64,000 bases of DNA from Homoserinibacter sp. GY 40078 (GCF_008017545.1 NZ_VRTZ01000001.1:1450295-1514294), one strand, 5' to 3'. Shown: positions 7,390 through 16,138, counted from the stretch's first letter. A program made the numbers and translations. The notes: generated by a model not told the origin, from the sequence alone.

Positions 7390-8689
7390 GCGAGGTCCTC
7401 CTTCCGCGGGTGGGGATGGCTGCCGTACTGGTGCTCACGGGCTCCGGATGCTCATCGCCCTGGGAACTTCGCCAGTCATCCGGCAGCAGGTAGTCGAGGA
7501 CGTCGTCGATGGTCACCACCCCGACGAGACGGTGCTTCTCGTCGACGACGGGAAGCGACACCAGGTTGTAGCTCGCGAGGATCCGCGAGACCTCAGCGGC
7601 ACTCGTCTCGGGCGAGACGGGCTCGAGGCTCGGGTCGAGCAGCGTGCCGAGCCGCTCGTGCGGCGGATAGCGCAGCATCCGCTGGAAGTGCACCACACCG
7701 AGGAACTTGCCCGTCGGCGGCTCGTACGGCGGCAGCGTCACGCACACCGCAGCTCCCAGCGCGGGGGCCAGCTCGTGACGGCGGATGAGGGCGAGCCCCT
7801 CGGCGACCGTCGAGTCGGCGGAGAGGATGATCGGCTCGGTGGTCATGAGACCGCCCGCCGTCTCGGGGTTGTAGTTGAGGAGGAAGCGGACGTCCTCGGC
7901 CTCCTCGGGCTGCATGAGGCCGAGCAGCGCCTCGCCGCGCTCGTCCGGGAGCTGCGCGATGAGGTCGGCCGCGTCGTCGGGCTCCATCTGGTCGAGCACA
8001 TCGGCGGCGCGCTCGTCGTCGAGGTGGGTGATGAGCTCCACCTGCTCCTGCTCGGGCATCTCCTCGAGCGCATCCGCGAGGCGGTCGTCGGGCAGTTCGC
8101 CCGCGACCTCGAAGCGGCGCTCCTCCGGCAGGTCGAGGAGGGTCGACGCCAGGTCGGCGGGGAGTAGGTCGGAGTAGGTGGCGATCAGCTGTTCCGCGGA
8201 CTGCGCCTCGCCGGGCGCATTCTTCTCGCGGACACGGTCCCAGGTGGCGAGCAGGCTCGGTCCCTTGCCGAACGGTGCGGCGCCCGCGCGGGGGCGACGC
8301 AGGTACAGCTCGCCCACCTCCCACTCGCCGGGGCCGGACTCCTCGATCGCGACGTCCTCGATCGTCGCCTCACCGGATCCGTCGCGCAGCACCATCTGGC
8401 GCCCCAGCAGCTCGGCGATCACGCGCACCTCGCCGCCGCGCTGCTCGAAGCGGCGCAGGTTGATGAGGCCCGTCGTGATGATCTGCCCCGCGCCGATGCT
8501 CGTGACCCGCCCGATGGAGACGAAGACGCGTCTGCGTCCGGGGATCTCGACGATCAGACCGACGACCCGAGGCGACTCGGTGTTGCGGTACACGACGAGC
8601 ACGTCGCGGACCTTGCCGACCCGATCGCCCGCGGGGTCGAAGACGGAGCACCCGGCGAGGCGGGCGACGAAGACTCTCGTGGCGCTCAC
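7376..8689 (-). CDS. Soluble MgtE N-domain / CBS-pair protein
   Basis: A 437-residue protein with a PRC-barrel-like N-terminus (about 1-130), an MgtE_N superhelical domain built of repeating L-P-x-E/D-x-x-A-D units (about 160-275), a CBS pair (about 285-415) and a basic tail. The five-helix MgtE channel domain is absent, so this is the Mg2+-sensing half only; it may regulate another transporter or the neighbouring DUF1003 protein. The homologue in M. tuberculosis (Rv1232c region) has the same context. GTG start with leaderless -10 TAGGGT. Confidence 0.85.
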   Translation of the reverse strand: MSATRVFVARLAGCSVFDPAGDRVGKVRDVLVVYRNTESPRVVGLIVEIPGRRRVFVSIGRVTSIGAGQIITTGLINLRRFEQRGGEVRVIAELLGRQMVLRDGSGEATIEDVAIEESGPGEWEVGELYLRRPRAGAAPFGKGPSLLATWDRVREKNAPGEAQSAEQLIATYSDLLPADLASTLLDLPEERRFEVAGELPDDRLADALEEMPEQEQVELITHLDDERAADVLDQMEPDDAADLIAQLPDERGEALLGLMQPEEAEDVRFLLNYNPETAGGLMTTEPIILSADSTVAEGLALIRRHELAPALGAAVCVTLPPYEPPTGKFLGVVHFQRMLRYPPHERLGTLLDPSLEPVSPETSAAEVSRILASYNLVSLPVVDEKHRLVGVVTIDDVLDYLLPDDWRSSQGDEHPEPVSTSTAAIPTRGRRTSRGTT

Positions 8690-8695
8690 GGGAAA

Positions 8696-8701
8696 ACCCT
8701 A
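8696..8701 (-). promoter_or_regulatory. -10 element TAGGGT, leaderless MgtE-like operon
   Basis: Minus-strand hexamer ending 6 nt before the GTG at 8689; it would drive the MgtE-like/DUF1003/mrp operon. Confidence 0.6.
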
Positions 8702-8725
8702 CCCGTGTGATGCCACAATGAACGG

Positions 8726-9208
8726 GTGTCGACCCCGTCTCCGTTCGCGCGCCGCGGCGCCCCGATGACCGTGCCCCAGGGTGATGTCTTGGGCACCTAC
8801 GACAGCTATCCGGAAGCTCAGCAGGTGGTCGACCGGCTCGCGAAGGCCGATTTCCCGATCGCGAAGCTCGCGATCGTGGGTAACGGGCTCACGAGCGTCG
8901 AGATCGTCACCCGCAAGCGCTCGTGGAATCGGGCGGCGCTGTCGGGTGTGCTGAGCGGTGCGTGGCTCGGCATCTTCATCGGGCTGTTCTTCAGCCTGCT
9001 CTCGCCGACGTTCACGTGGCAGCTCTTCGCCGCGGCCGTCTTCATCGGTGCCGCGTTCGGGCTCTTCCTGCAGCTCGCGAGTTACGCGGTTGCGCGTCGC
9101 AACCGCGACTTCGAGTCGACGACACAGGTGCTCGCCGCGAACTACCAGATCATCCTGGAGCCCGGCCACCTCGCCCGCGCCCAGGAGCTCCTCTCCCGCA
9201 CCCCCTGA
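8726..9208 (+). CDS. General stress protein 17M-like membrane protein
   Basis: A 160-residue protein. The N-terminal GTYDSYPEAQQVVDRLAKAD segment is the YflT/general-stress-17M motif (a ferredoxin-like half domain), followed by two membrane helices (about 70-92 and 98-120) and a short C-terminal domain with Y-Q-I-I-L. The family is linked to general stress responses in Bacillus and is common in actinobacteria with unknown biochemistry. The GTG at 8726 is preceded by CACAAT at leaderless distance, an imperfect -10; an ATG at 8765 would also give a plausible start. Confidence 0.75.
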   Translation: MSTPSPFARRGAPMTVPQGDVLGTYDSYPEAQQVVDRLAKADFPIAKLAIVGNGLTSVEIVTRKRSWNRAALSGVLSGAWLGIFIGLFFSLLSPTFTWQLFAAAVFIGAAFGLFLQLASYAVARRNRDFESTTQVLAANYQIILEPGHLARAQELLSRTP

Positions 9209-9264
9209 ACCGCCGCGCCGCCCGGCTCCGCCGCGCGTCGCCCCCCCGCCGCCTTCGGCGGCTC

Positions 9265-9319
9265 GAGGGGTCGCAAACCGCGCGAATCCCGGCGTGTCTC
9301 GAGCGCTTTGCGTCCCCTC
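9265..9319 (+). repeat. REP-like 55-bp palindromic element, copy A
   Basis: Begins GAGGGGTCGCAAACCGCG and ends with the partial complement TTTGCGTCCCCTC, so it can fold on itself. Its first 36 bases (9265-9300) recur perfectly, inverted, at 9385-9420. It lies between the stress gene and the convergent pepP. Confidence 0.8.
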
Positions 9320-9365
9320 GCATCCGGGCCCGAGGCCCCGCGGCAGTCGGTTCGCAGATCAGGGT

Positions 9366-9420
9366 GAGGGGTCGCGAACTGCGGGAGACACGCCGGGATT
9401 CGCGCGGTTTGCGACCCCTC
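9366..9420 (-). repeat. REP-like 55-bp palindromic element, copy B (inverted)
   Basis: Same length and sequence family as copy A in opposite orientation, with a 46-bp spacer between the elements. Identity is perfect for 36 bases, then diverges with changes that largely keep the hairpin. The pair resembles a BIME-type arrangement at the 3' ends of two convergent genes, where it may stop transcription or protect mRNA ends. Confidence 0.8.
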
Positions 9421-9433
9421 AGGGAGAGAGGGG

Positions 9434-10870
9434 TTAGGGGCGGGCCAACCAGGCCTCGACCTCGGCAGCGGTGCGGGGGATCGCGGCGGAGAGGTTCTCG
9501 GCACCCGCCTCGGTGACGAGGATGTCGTCCTCGATCCGGACCCCGATGCCGCGGTACTCCTCGGGCACGGTCACGTCGTCCGGCTGGAAGTACAGCCCCG
9601 GCTCGATCGTGAACACCATGCCCGGCTCGAGCACGCCGTCGAGGTAGAGCTCGCGCCGGGCCTGCGCGCAGTCGTGGACGTCGATGCCCAGGTGGTGGCT
9701 CGTGCCATGCACCATGTAGCGGCGGTGGTACTGGTGGTCCAGCTCGAGCGACACCTCCGCACTCACCGGCAGCAGCCCCCACTCCGCCGTCTTCGCGGCG
9801 ATCACCTTCATCGCTTCCGCGTGGATCTCGCGGAACCGGATCCCGGGCCGCACGATCCGGAACGCCGCATCCGCCGCCTCCCGCACCGCCTCATACACGC
9901 GCCGCTGCACCTCGGTGAAGGTGCCCGATACCGGCAGCGTGCGGGTGATGTCCGCCGTGTAGAGGGAGTCGAGCTCGACTCCCGCGTCCATGAGCAGCAG
10001 GTCGCCGGGCACGACGGGCCCGTCGTTGCGGGTCCAGTGCAGGATGCACGCGTGGGGTCCGGAGGCGGCGATCGTGTCGTAGCCGACCGCGTTGCCCTCG
10101 GCCCGGGCGCGCCGGTTGAACGTCCCCTCGACGAGCCGCTCCCCGCGCTCGTGGGCGATGATCTGAGGGAGGTCGGCGATGACGTCGTCGAATCCGGATT
10201 TCGTGGCCGCGACGGCGGCCCGCATCTCGGCGATCTCGTATTCGTCCTTCACGAGCCGGACCTCGCTCACCGCGCGGAGAAGCTCCGCATCCTCCGGCCG
10301 TGCCGCCGCGAGGGCGTCGGCGGCCGCGTCGAGCCCGCGCAGCACGAGAACCTGCTCGCCCGACACCGCGAGTTCGCCGAGAGGGCGCGTCTCGAGCCCC
10401 AGGTCGGCTGCGACGTGCGCGAGCGACGGGCGCGCCCCGGTCCAGAATTCCCCGATCGCGGCGTTCGCGTAGAACTCCTCGGAGTCGCGTCCCGCGGTGG
10501 GCGTGAAGTACAGCGTCGAGGGGGCGTCGTCGCCCGGGCCGATGACGAGCACGCTGCCCGGAACGGTGTCGCTCGCCCAGCCGGTGAGGTAGGAGAACGC
10601 GGAGTGCGCACGGTAGGGATAGTCGGTGTCGTTGGAGCGCACCTTGGCAGGGCCTGCCGGGATGACGAGCGTCGCCCCGGGGAACCGAGCAGCGACGCGC
10701 ATCCGGCGGGCTGCGGCGAACGCCGCCTGTGCCCGAGGCGACGGCGGGACATCGGGGCGCCCGGCCCAGCCCGAGGAGATGAAGTCGCGGAAGTTGTCGG
10801 AGGTGGGGGTCGTCGAGCGGTTGGAGGTCGCCGGGCTAGGGGCCGTGCCGACGGAGCTGCTGTCTGCCAT
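9434..10870 (-). CDS. pepP: Xaa-Pro aminopeptidase (M24B)
   Basis: A 478-residue dinuclear metallopeptidase that removes N-terminal residues preceding proline. An N-terminal creatinase-like domain (about 45-200) is followed by the pita-bread catalytic domain. All five metal ligands are visible: Asp295 (LLLMDAG), Asp307 (YTADITRT), His393 (HGTSHHLG), Glu423 (TIEPG) and Glu447 (RIEDD). The first 25 residues are Ser/Thr-rich and poorly conserved in type. ATG start; the minus-strand upstream GATAGAG is a weak -10. Length fits the actinobacterial form. Confidence 0.93.
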   Translation of the reverse strand: MADSSSVGTAPSPATSNRSTTPTSDNFRDFISSGWAGRPDVPPSPRAQAAFAAARRMRVAARFPGATLVIPAGPAKVRSNDTDYPYRAHSAFSYLTGWASDTVPGSVLVIGPGDDAPSTLYFTPTAGRDSEEFYANAAIGEFWTGARPSLAHVAADLGLETRPLGELAVSGEQVLVLRGLDAAADALAAARPEDAELLRAVSEVRLVKDEYEIAEMRAAVAATKSGFDDVIADLPQIIAHERGERLVEGTFNRRARAEGNAVGYDTIAASGPHACILHWTRNDGPVVPGDLLLMDAGVELDSLYTADITRTLPVSGTFTEVQRRVYEAVREAADAAFRIVRPGIRFREIHAEAMKVIAAKTAEWGLLPVSAEVSLELDHQYHRRYMVHGTSHHLGIDVHDCAQARRELYLDGVLEPGMVFTIEPGLYFQPDDVTVPEEYRGIGVRIEDDILVTEAGAENLSAAIPRTAAEVEAWLARP

Positions 10871-10926
10871 GGGCTCTATCCTCGCACCGCTCGGCGGCGG
10901 CGTCAGCGGTGACCGCAGGCGCCGTG

Positions 10927-11937
10927 TCAGTCGGCCGGGCGTAGGCGGGCCACAATCGGACGGTGATCGCTGCCGGCGCTATCCATCGACTCGATCACCT
11001 GGAAGTCCACCGCCTGCCATGCGCCCGTCGACAACACGTGATCGATGGGCGTCCCGAGCAATGGCGGTACCGAGGCAGGCCAGGTCCCGACGGCCGCGGC
11101 TCCCACCGTTCGCGCGGCATCGTCGCACGAGGCGATCCCCGCATCCGACCCGAGGGAGCCCCAGTGGTCGAGGGTCGAGTTGAGGTCGCCCGCGACGATG
11201 ACATCCGATGCGGGATCGGCACAGCGCTCGGCGAGCCAGTCGAGTCCGGCCCGCCAGTTGCCCATCTCGGAGGGCACGGGCGCGACCGGATGTGCGGCGA
11301 TGATGGTGGGCCCGGATCCGTCGACAGGCACCGCGACGACGCTCGGCAGGGTGGTGGTCGAGCCGACCGAGTCGTCCAGCCGATACCCGCCCAGGTCGGC
11401 GGAGATCAGCAGCCGGGTCGAGCGCGCCTTCGAAATCGCGTCGAACTGCACACCGAGCACTTGCATCTCGCGACCGGATGCGGCCATTCTCGCGGCCACC
11501 GCGGCGGCGGCGTCTTCGCTCGTCTCGGGGAGCGAGACGATGTCGGCGCCCTCGTCGAGGGCGAGCGCCGCGATCGCGTCGCTCCCGGGGGCATCGCCGA
11601 GGGTGTTCCATGAGAGCACGACGAGGTCGCCGTCGTCGCTCTCGGCGCTCGGAGTTCCGAACCCGCGGACGCCGAGGACCGCGGTCGACACGAGCGCGAA
11701 GACCACGAGCATCGTCGCGAGCGTCGCGAAGAACCGCCGCGCCGCCGCGGACAGCACCGCGAAGATGCCGAGCAGCGCCGCTGAGAGCACCGCGACCAGC
11801 GCGAGCATGCCCCTGATCGACACGACCTGCGCGACACCGATCACGCGTTCGACGCCGAAGAGCTGCGGCCAGCAGGCGACGAGAAGCGCCCCGGCGACGA
11901 CGATCGTCAGGGCAGCGGCGAGCAGTCTGCGGATCAT
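10927..11937 (-). CDS. Membrane-anchored endonuclease/exonuclease/phosphatase family protein
   Basis: A 336-residue protein with three N-terminal membrane segments (about 5-25, 38-60, 68-92) followed by an extracytoplasmic EEP-fold hydrolase. The EEP motifs are present in order: LSWNTLGD, LPET (metal Glu), AAHPVAP, GDLNSTLDH, PIDHVL and GSDHRP. The family includes Mg-dependent nucleases and phosphodiesterases; the substrate is unknown and could be lipid headgroups or extracellular nucleic acid. ATG start with TAGGCT 9 nt upstream. Divergent from a PHP phosphatase gene. Confidence 0.85.
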   Translation of the reverse strand: MIRRLLAAALTIVVAGALLVACWPQLFGVERVIGVAQVVSIRGMLALVAVLSAALLGIFAVLSAAARRFFATLATMLVVFALVSTAVLGVRGFGTPSAESDDGDLVVLSWNTLGDAPGSDAIAALALDEGADIVSLPETSEDAAAAVAARMAASGREMQVLGVQFDAISKARSTRLLISADLGGYRLDDSVGSTTTLPSVVAVPVDGSGPTIIAAHPVAPVPSEMGNWRAGLDWLAERCADPASDVIVAGDLNSTLDHWGSLGSDAGIASCDDAARTVGAAAVGTWPASVPPLLGTPIDHVLSTGAWQAVDFQVIESMDSAGSDHRPIVARLRPAD

Positions 11938-11946
11938 GGTCTCCCG

Positions 11947-11952
11947 AGCCTA
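11947..11952 (-). promoter_or_regulatory. -10 element TAGGCT upstream of EEP gene
   Basis: Minus-strand TAGGCT ends 9 nt before the ATG at 11937, so any leader is at most 2-4 nt. Confidence 0.5.
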
Positions 11953-12000
11953 GGGGGCTGATCCTGAGCGTCCGCCTCGGTGCGCGCCGCGCCGCCGTCC

Positions 12001-12006
12001 TACGAT
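12001..12006 (+). promoter_or_regulatory. -10 element TACGAT, leaderless PHP gene
   Basis: Ends 6 nt before the GTG at 12013. Confidence 0.6.
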
Positions 12007-12012
12007 GTGGGG

Positions 12013-12861
12013 GTGTCCGGGGCGATCGATCTGCATGCGCATACGAGCGTCTCGGATGGCACCGAGACGCCGACGGAACTCGTCGCGGCCGGTGTCAGCG
12101 CGGGTCTCGGCGTGCTCGCGATCACCGATCACGATTCCACCTCCGGTTGGGACGAGGCGTTCCGGGCGGCGGTGGGGACGGGGCTCACGATCATGCCGGG
12201 CATCGAACTCTCCACTCAGCTCGACTACGCGAGCATCCACGTGCTCGGTTACCTGATCGATCCGGCGAACGCCGATCTGGTCGCCGCGACCGCCCGCATC
12301 CGCGAGGAGCGACTGCACCGCGCCGAGGCGATGGTGGCGCGCATCTCGGCCGACTACTCCCTGACCTGGGACGACGTGGTCGCCCAGACGACCCCCGGCG
12401 CGACCGTCGGGCGCCCGCACATCGCGGATGCCCTCGTCGCCCGCGGTCATGTGCCGGACCGCTCCGCCGCTTTCGCGTCGATCCTGCACTGGCGGGGCGG
12501 GTACTACCGGCCCCACGAGGCCCCGCCGCCGGTCGAGGGTGTGCGGCTCATCACTGCGGCGGGCGGGGTCGCGGTGATCGCGCATCCGGGTGCCCGCGGG
12601 CCGCAGCGGGTTCTGTCGGATGCCCGGATGCGATCGCTCGTCGACGCGGGCCTCGCGGGACTCGAGATCGACCACCGCGACAATCCACCGAGCAGTCGTC
12701 CGCACTGGGAGGAGCTGGCCCGGCGCTTCGGGTTGATCCGCACGGGATCGAGCGACTACCACGGCACCGGCAAGCCGAACCGCCTCGGCGAGAACACGAC
12801 GTCGCCCGAGGCGTACGCCGAGATCATCGCTCGCGGCACGGGCTCGCGCCCGGTCGGCTGA
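12013..12861 (+). CDS. PHP-domain phosphoesterase (nucleoside 3',5'-bisphosphate phosphatase type)
   Basis: A 282-residue PHP metal-dependent phosphatase, of the stand-alone type that dephosphorylates pAp or similar nucleotides and RNA ends. The metal-binding motifs are D-L-H-A-H near the N-terminus, ITDHDST, GIE(L), the VAVIAHPG histidine and SDYHG near the C-terminus. GTG start chosen because it begins directly before the first motif and follows a leaderless -10. The exact substrate cannot be read from sequence. Confidence 0.88.
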   Translation: MSGAIDLHAHTSVSDGTETPTELVAAGVSAGLGVLAITDHDSTSGWDEAFRAAVGTGLTIMPGIELSTQLDYASIHVLGYLIDPANADLVAATARIREERLHRAEAMVARISADYSLTWDDVVAQTTPGATVGRPHIADALVARGHVPDRSAAFASILHWRGGYYRPHEAPPPVEGVRLITAAGGVAVIAHPGARGPQRVLSDARMRSLVDAGLAGLEIDHRDNPPSSRPHWEELARRFGLIRTGSSDYHGTGKPNRLGENTTSPEAYAEIIARGTGSRPVG

Positions 12862-12878
12862 GATACGTCGGCGCGGCG

Positions 12879-13496
12879 TCAACTCGCGGGGAGGAACTCC
12901 CAGGATGCCGGTGAGCCCCCGGGCACCGAGATGACGAGCTTGTGCTCGGTGCATGCGATGTCGACGACGGCATCCCCGTCCCAGGGCAGGGTGATCGCAG
13001 GGAGGTGCGGGTCGGCGGGGGTGCCGTCTGCGCCACGTGCAGCCGTCGTGTTCGATAACCCGCCGTCGGGTCGAACGAGCAGCAGCACTCCGGGACCCGA
13101 CTCCTCCAGGTCGTATCGGGCGTCGAGGTCGCCGTCGAGCATCGCCCGCTCGAGAGCGCCGTCGCCGTAGCGCACCTCGAGCATCACCCCGATCGCGTGG
13201 AAGCTCCAGGCGGGGTCGTCGTCTGCGCCGAACGACATCGTGGCCCGGCCGCGGGTGGCGGTGCCGAGCACGGCGGTTCCGGATGCCGAGGCCACGTCGG
13301 CGCGCTCGTGCACCGCGTCGTCGAGGTCGAGCTCCCACGGCGAGTGGTCGGCGAGGCACGCGAACGCCAGCCGCAGATCACGGGGGAGGGGTGTCTCCGC
13401 GTCGTCGGGGGGAGCAGTCGTCGGTGCGCAGGCGACGAGCACGGCGGCGGCGGTGACCACCGTCGCGGCGCGCACCCAACGCAGGAGCCGGGGCAT
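12879..13496 (-). CDS. Hypothetical lipoprotein
   Basis: A 205-residue secreted protein. The first 23 residues are a lipoprotein signal peptide ending in the lipobox LVAC, so Cys23 should be lipidated. The mature part has no domain I recognise; it holds two further cysteines that could form a disulfide (ACLAD and DIACTEH). GAGGAGG stands 4 nt before the ATG. It ends 17 nt from the convergent PHP gene. Confidence 0.75.
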   Translation of the reverse strand: MPRLLRWVRAATVVTAAAVLVACAPTTAPPDDAETPLPRDLRLAFACLADHSPWELDLDDAVHERADVASASGTAVLGTATRGRATMSFGADDDPAWSFHAIGVMLEVRYGDGALERAMLDGDLDARYDLEESGPGVLLLVRPDGGLSNTTAARGADGTPADPHLPAITLPWDGDAVVDIACTEHKLVISVPGGSPASWEFLPAS

Positions 13497-13555
13497 CGGA
13501 CCTCCTCGCGCAGGGGTGAGGTCCAGTATCGCTGCGCGCGCTCCGATCGGGAAGC

Positions 13556-15010
13556 TCAGCCCGCGGGCGGCGGGGTCGGCGTTCCCGCCGATCCGGAGCT
13601 GCGGCGACGACGGCGCCGACGCTTCGCCGGGGAGGCGTTGCCGTCGTGGTGCTCGCTGCCCTTGCCGTCGTGCGTGCCGGCGCCGTCCGAGGCGCGCGGC
13701 GCTTCAGCTGTGGCGCTGCTGCCGCCGCTGCGGGTGCGGGTGCGGTTCCGAGAGCGGTTGCCCGACCCCGATCCGGATCCCGATCCGCTGCGCTGCCCGT
13801 CGCGAGGCGAGCTCGCGGGAGCCGACGGCGGACGCAGCCGCCCCTTCGTGCCCTCCGGGATGTTGAGATCCGCGTAGAGGTGCGGCGACGACGAGTAGGT
13901 CTCGGTGGGCTCTGGGATCCCAAAGTCGAGTCCGCGGTTGATGAGGCCCCACTTGTGCAGGTCGTCCCAGTCGACGAAGGTGACCGCGATGCCGGTCTTG
14001 CCCGCGCGACCGGTACGTCCGGCGCGGTGCAGGTAGGTGTCCGGGTCGTCCGGCACGGTGTGGTTGATCACGTGCGTCACGTCGTTGACGTCGATGCCGC
14101 GCGCGGCCACATCCGTCGCGATCAGGATGTCCTTCTTGCCGGCCTTGAACGCGGCCATCGAGCGCTCGCGCGCCTCCTGGCTCATGTCGCCGTGCACGGC
14201 GCCCGCGTTGAATCCGCGGTCGTTCAGCTCTTCGACGAGCTTCGCGGCCGCACGCTTCGTGCGGGTGAAGATCACGGTCTTGCCCCGACCCTCCGCCTGC
14301 AGGATGCGCGAGATCACCTCGTCCTTGTCGAGCGAGTGCGCCCGGTAGATGACGTGCTTGATGTTCGCCTGCGTGAGCCCCTCGTCGGGGTCGTTCGCGC
14401 GGATGTGGATCGGCCGGTTCATGAAACGCCGCGCGAGGGCGACGACCGGGCCGGGCATGGTGGCCGAGAAGAGCATCGTGTGCCGTGTGGGCGGGGTCTG
14501 CGCGAAGAGCTTCTCGACGTCCGGCAGGAAGCCGAGGTCGAGCATCTTGTCGGCCTCGTCGAGCACCATCACCTGCACCTCTTTGAGGGAGAGCAGCCGC
14601 TGCCCGGCGAGGTCGAGGAGGCGCCCAGGGGTGCCCACGACGATCTGGGCACCGGCCTTCAGCTGCTCGACCTGGCCCTCGTAGGCCTTGCCGCCGTAGA
14701 TCGCGGCGACCTGGGTGGGGCGGTTGGACGCCGCCAACTCGAGGTCTTCGGCCACCTGCACGCACAGTTCGCGCGTGGGCACCACGATGAGCGCCTTCAC
14801 GCCGGGACCGGGGTCGGCGCCGAGCGCCTGGATGACGGGAAGACCGAACCCGAAGGTCTTGCCGGTGCCGGTCTTCGCCTGGCCGATGATGTCTTGCTTG
14901 GCGAGACCCAGCGGGATCGTCTGCGTCTGGATGGGGAACGGGTCGACGATGCCCTTCGCCTCGAGGGCGGCGACGATGTCGTCGTCGATGTTGAGATCGC
15001 GGAAAGTCAA
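13556..15010 (-). CDS. DEAD-box ATP-dependent RNA helicase (RhlE/CsdA type)
   Basis: A 484-residue RNA helicase. Motifs in order: Q-motif PFPIQTQ (24-30), Walker A AKTGTGKT (45-52), PTREL (78-82), TPGR, DEAD (151-154), SAT, IFTRTK, ATDVAARGID and HRAGRTGR. After about residue 400 a low-complexity tail rich in Gly, Ser and Arg, including a run of Arg residues, is suited to RNA binding. The start appears to be TTG at 15010: homologues begin M-T-F-R-D-L-N and no ATG or GTG lies in frame nearby. Divergent from the MiaE-like gene, as rhlE is from Rv3210c in mycobacteria. Confidence 0.9.
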   Translation of the reverse strand: MTFRDLNIDDDIVAALEAKGIVDPFPIQTQTIPLGLAKQDIIGQAKTGTGKTFGFGLPVIQALGADPGPGVKALIVVPTRELCVQVAEDLELAASNRPTQVAAIYGGKAYEGQVEQLKAGAQIVVGTPGRLLDLAGQRLLSLKEVQVMVLDEADKMLDLGFLPDVEKLFAQTPPTRHTMLFSATMPGPVVALARRFMNRPIHIRANDPDEGLTQANIKHVIYRAHSLDKDEVISRILQAEGRGKTVIFTRTKRAAAKLVEELNDRGFNAGAVHGDMSQEARERSMAAFKAGKKDILIATDVAARGIDVNDVTHVINHTVPDDPDTYLHRAGRTGRAGKTGIAVTFVDWDDLHKWGLINRGLDFGIPEPTETYSSSPHLYADLNIPEGTKGRLRPPSAPASSPRDGQRSGSGSGSGSGNRSRNRTRTRSGGSSATAEAPRASDGAGTHDGKGSEHHDGNASPAKRRRRRRRSSGSAGTPTPPPAG

Positions 15011-15055
15011 GGAATACCTGTCTGGTAGTGGAGAGCCCAGTCTACCGGGCTCGCA

Positions 15056-15061
15056 TACACT
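15056..15061 (+). promoter_or_regulatory. -10 element TACACT, leaderless MiaE-like gene
   Basis: Ends 6 nt before the GTG at 15068. A minus-strand TAGACT about 30 nt before the helicase start is the likely divergent promoter. Confidence 0.6.
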
Positions 15062-15067
15062 GGGCCG

Positions 15068-15781
15068 GTGGCTTGGTTCGGTCGTCGCTCGCGCCAGCGT
15101 CCCGGCACCCTCCGCGTCGCCCCGCGATCCGATGCCGTCGCCGTCGCGCGCGTCGAGTTGCGCGACCTGACGCCCACACCGGAGCGCTTCCTGGGCCAGA
15201 CGGCCTACCTGACGATCGTGCTGTTCGAGAACCTCGGGCGCGCCGTGACGACCGCTCCGACGACGGACGCGAAGACCCGCCTCGCGCGTGCCGCGTCCGA
15301 GATGCTGCGGATGCACGAGGAACTGGTCGGCGAACTGCAGCGCATGCACGACGACCCCGTGGCCGAGATGGAGCCGTTCCGGCGCGAGCTCGACGAGTTC
15401 CAGCGGCGCACCCGCGGTGCCGACTGGCACGAGATCCTCGTGACCTGCTACCTCACCAACGGCTTCCTGCTCGACTTCTTCGCGGGGCTCGCCTCGGGCC
15501 TTCCGGACGAGCTCGACGACCGGGCCGCGACGATCCTGCAGCGCGACGCGGCAGAGACCGTGCTCGTGGAGGAGCTGCGCCGGGCGATCGAGGAGGACCC
15601 GCGGATCGCCTCGCGCCTTGCCATGTGGGGCAGGCGTCTCGTAGGCGACACGATGCTCGTCGCGCGTTCGGCGATCGCGCAGCATCCGTCGCCGGTCGTG
15701 GACGAGCGGGTCGATCCGGTGTTCACCGAGTTGATCGCGACCCACACGCGTCGGATGGATGCGCTGGGCCTGACGGCCTGA
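15068..15781 (+). CDS. Ferritin-like MiaE_2-type protein
   Basis: A 237-residue, mostly helical protein of the actinobacterial family annotated as tRNA-(ms2io6A)-hydroxylase-like. Likely diiron-ligand carboxylates and histidines occur on predicted helices: FENLGRA (Glu), EMLRMHEEL (Glu/His), DWHEIL (His) and VLVEELRRA (Glu). The family has a ferritin fold, but tRNA hydroxylation has not been shown for this branch. GTG start behind a leaderless -10. The neighbouring DEAD helicase is a conserved partner, which hints at an RNA-related role. Confidence 0.75.
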   Translation: MAWFGRRSRQRPGTLRVAPRSDAVAVARVELRDLTPTPERFLGQTAYLTIVLFENLGRAVTTAPTTDAKTRLARAASEMLRMHEELVGELQRMHDDPVAEMEPFRRELDEFQRRTRGADWHEILVTCYLTNGFLLDFFAGLASGLPDELDDRAATILQRDAAETVLVEELRRAIEEDPRIASRLAMWGRRLVGDTMLVARSAIAQHPSPVVDERVDPVFTELIATHTRRMDALGLTA

Positions 15782-15818
15782 CGGCCTGACGCGGCGCGCG
15801 TCGAGCGCGAAGATCGGG

Positions 15819-16115
15819 CTAGAGCCGACCGCCAGTGAGCTCGTGCAGTCGGTGCGCGTCGGCCGCGTCGCGTGCGCGCGGCAGTGCGAGGGCGACGATC
15901 ACGGAGGCGGCGGTCGCCGCGGTGATCGAGACCGTCCAGATCCATCCGCCGTCGAACGGCCATCCGAGCCACACGAGCAGTGCCCACACGGCAACAGCGG
16001 CGGCAGCACCGATCGCGGGAAGCAGTGCGATGCCGTAGTTCTGGCGCCCGGGGATGAGGTAGCGGATCAGGCCACCGAGACCCGCGCCGATGACGGTGAC
16101 GAAGACGATCTCCAC
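15819..16115 (-). CDS. Small three-helix membrane protein, unknown function
   Basis: A 98-residue hydrophobic protein with three predicted membrane segments (about 2-20, 28-50, 58-78) and a charged C-terminus. I recognise no family. GTG start, with leaderless -10 TAGGAT. It follows DUF3107 on the same strand but has its own promoter. Confidence 0.65.
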   Translation of the reverse strand: MEIVFVTVIGAGLGGLIRYLIPGRQNYGIALLPAIGAAAAVAVWALLVWLGWPFDGGWIWTVSITAATAASVIVALALPRARDAADAHRLHELTGGRL

Positions 16116-16121
16116 GGGAGG

Positions 16122-16127
16122 ATCCTA
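16122..16127 (-). promoter_or_regulatory. -10 element TAGGAT, leaderless small membrane protein
   Basis: Minus-strand hexamer ending 6 nt before the GTG at 16115. Confidence 0.55.
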
Positions 16128-16138
16128 GGCGAGAGCGC

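Noticed and set aside
13738-13800. Low-complexity Gly-Ser/Arg coding repeat in the DEAD helicase as a mobile or regulatory repeat
   Set aside because: It is an ordinary disordered RNA-binding tail seen in many DEAD helicases.
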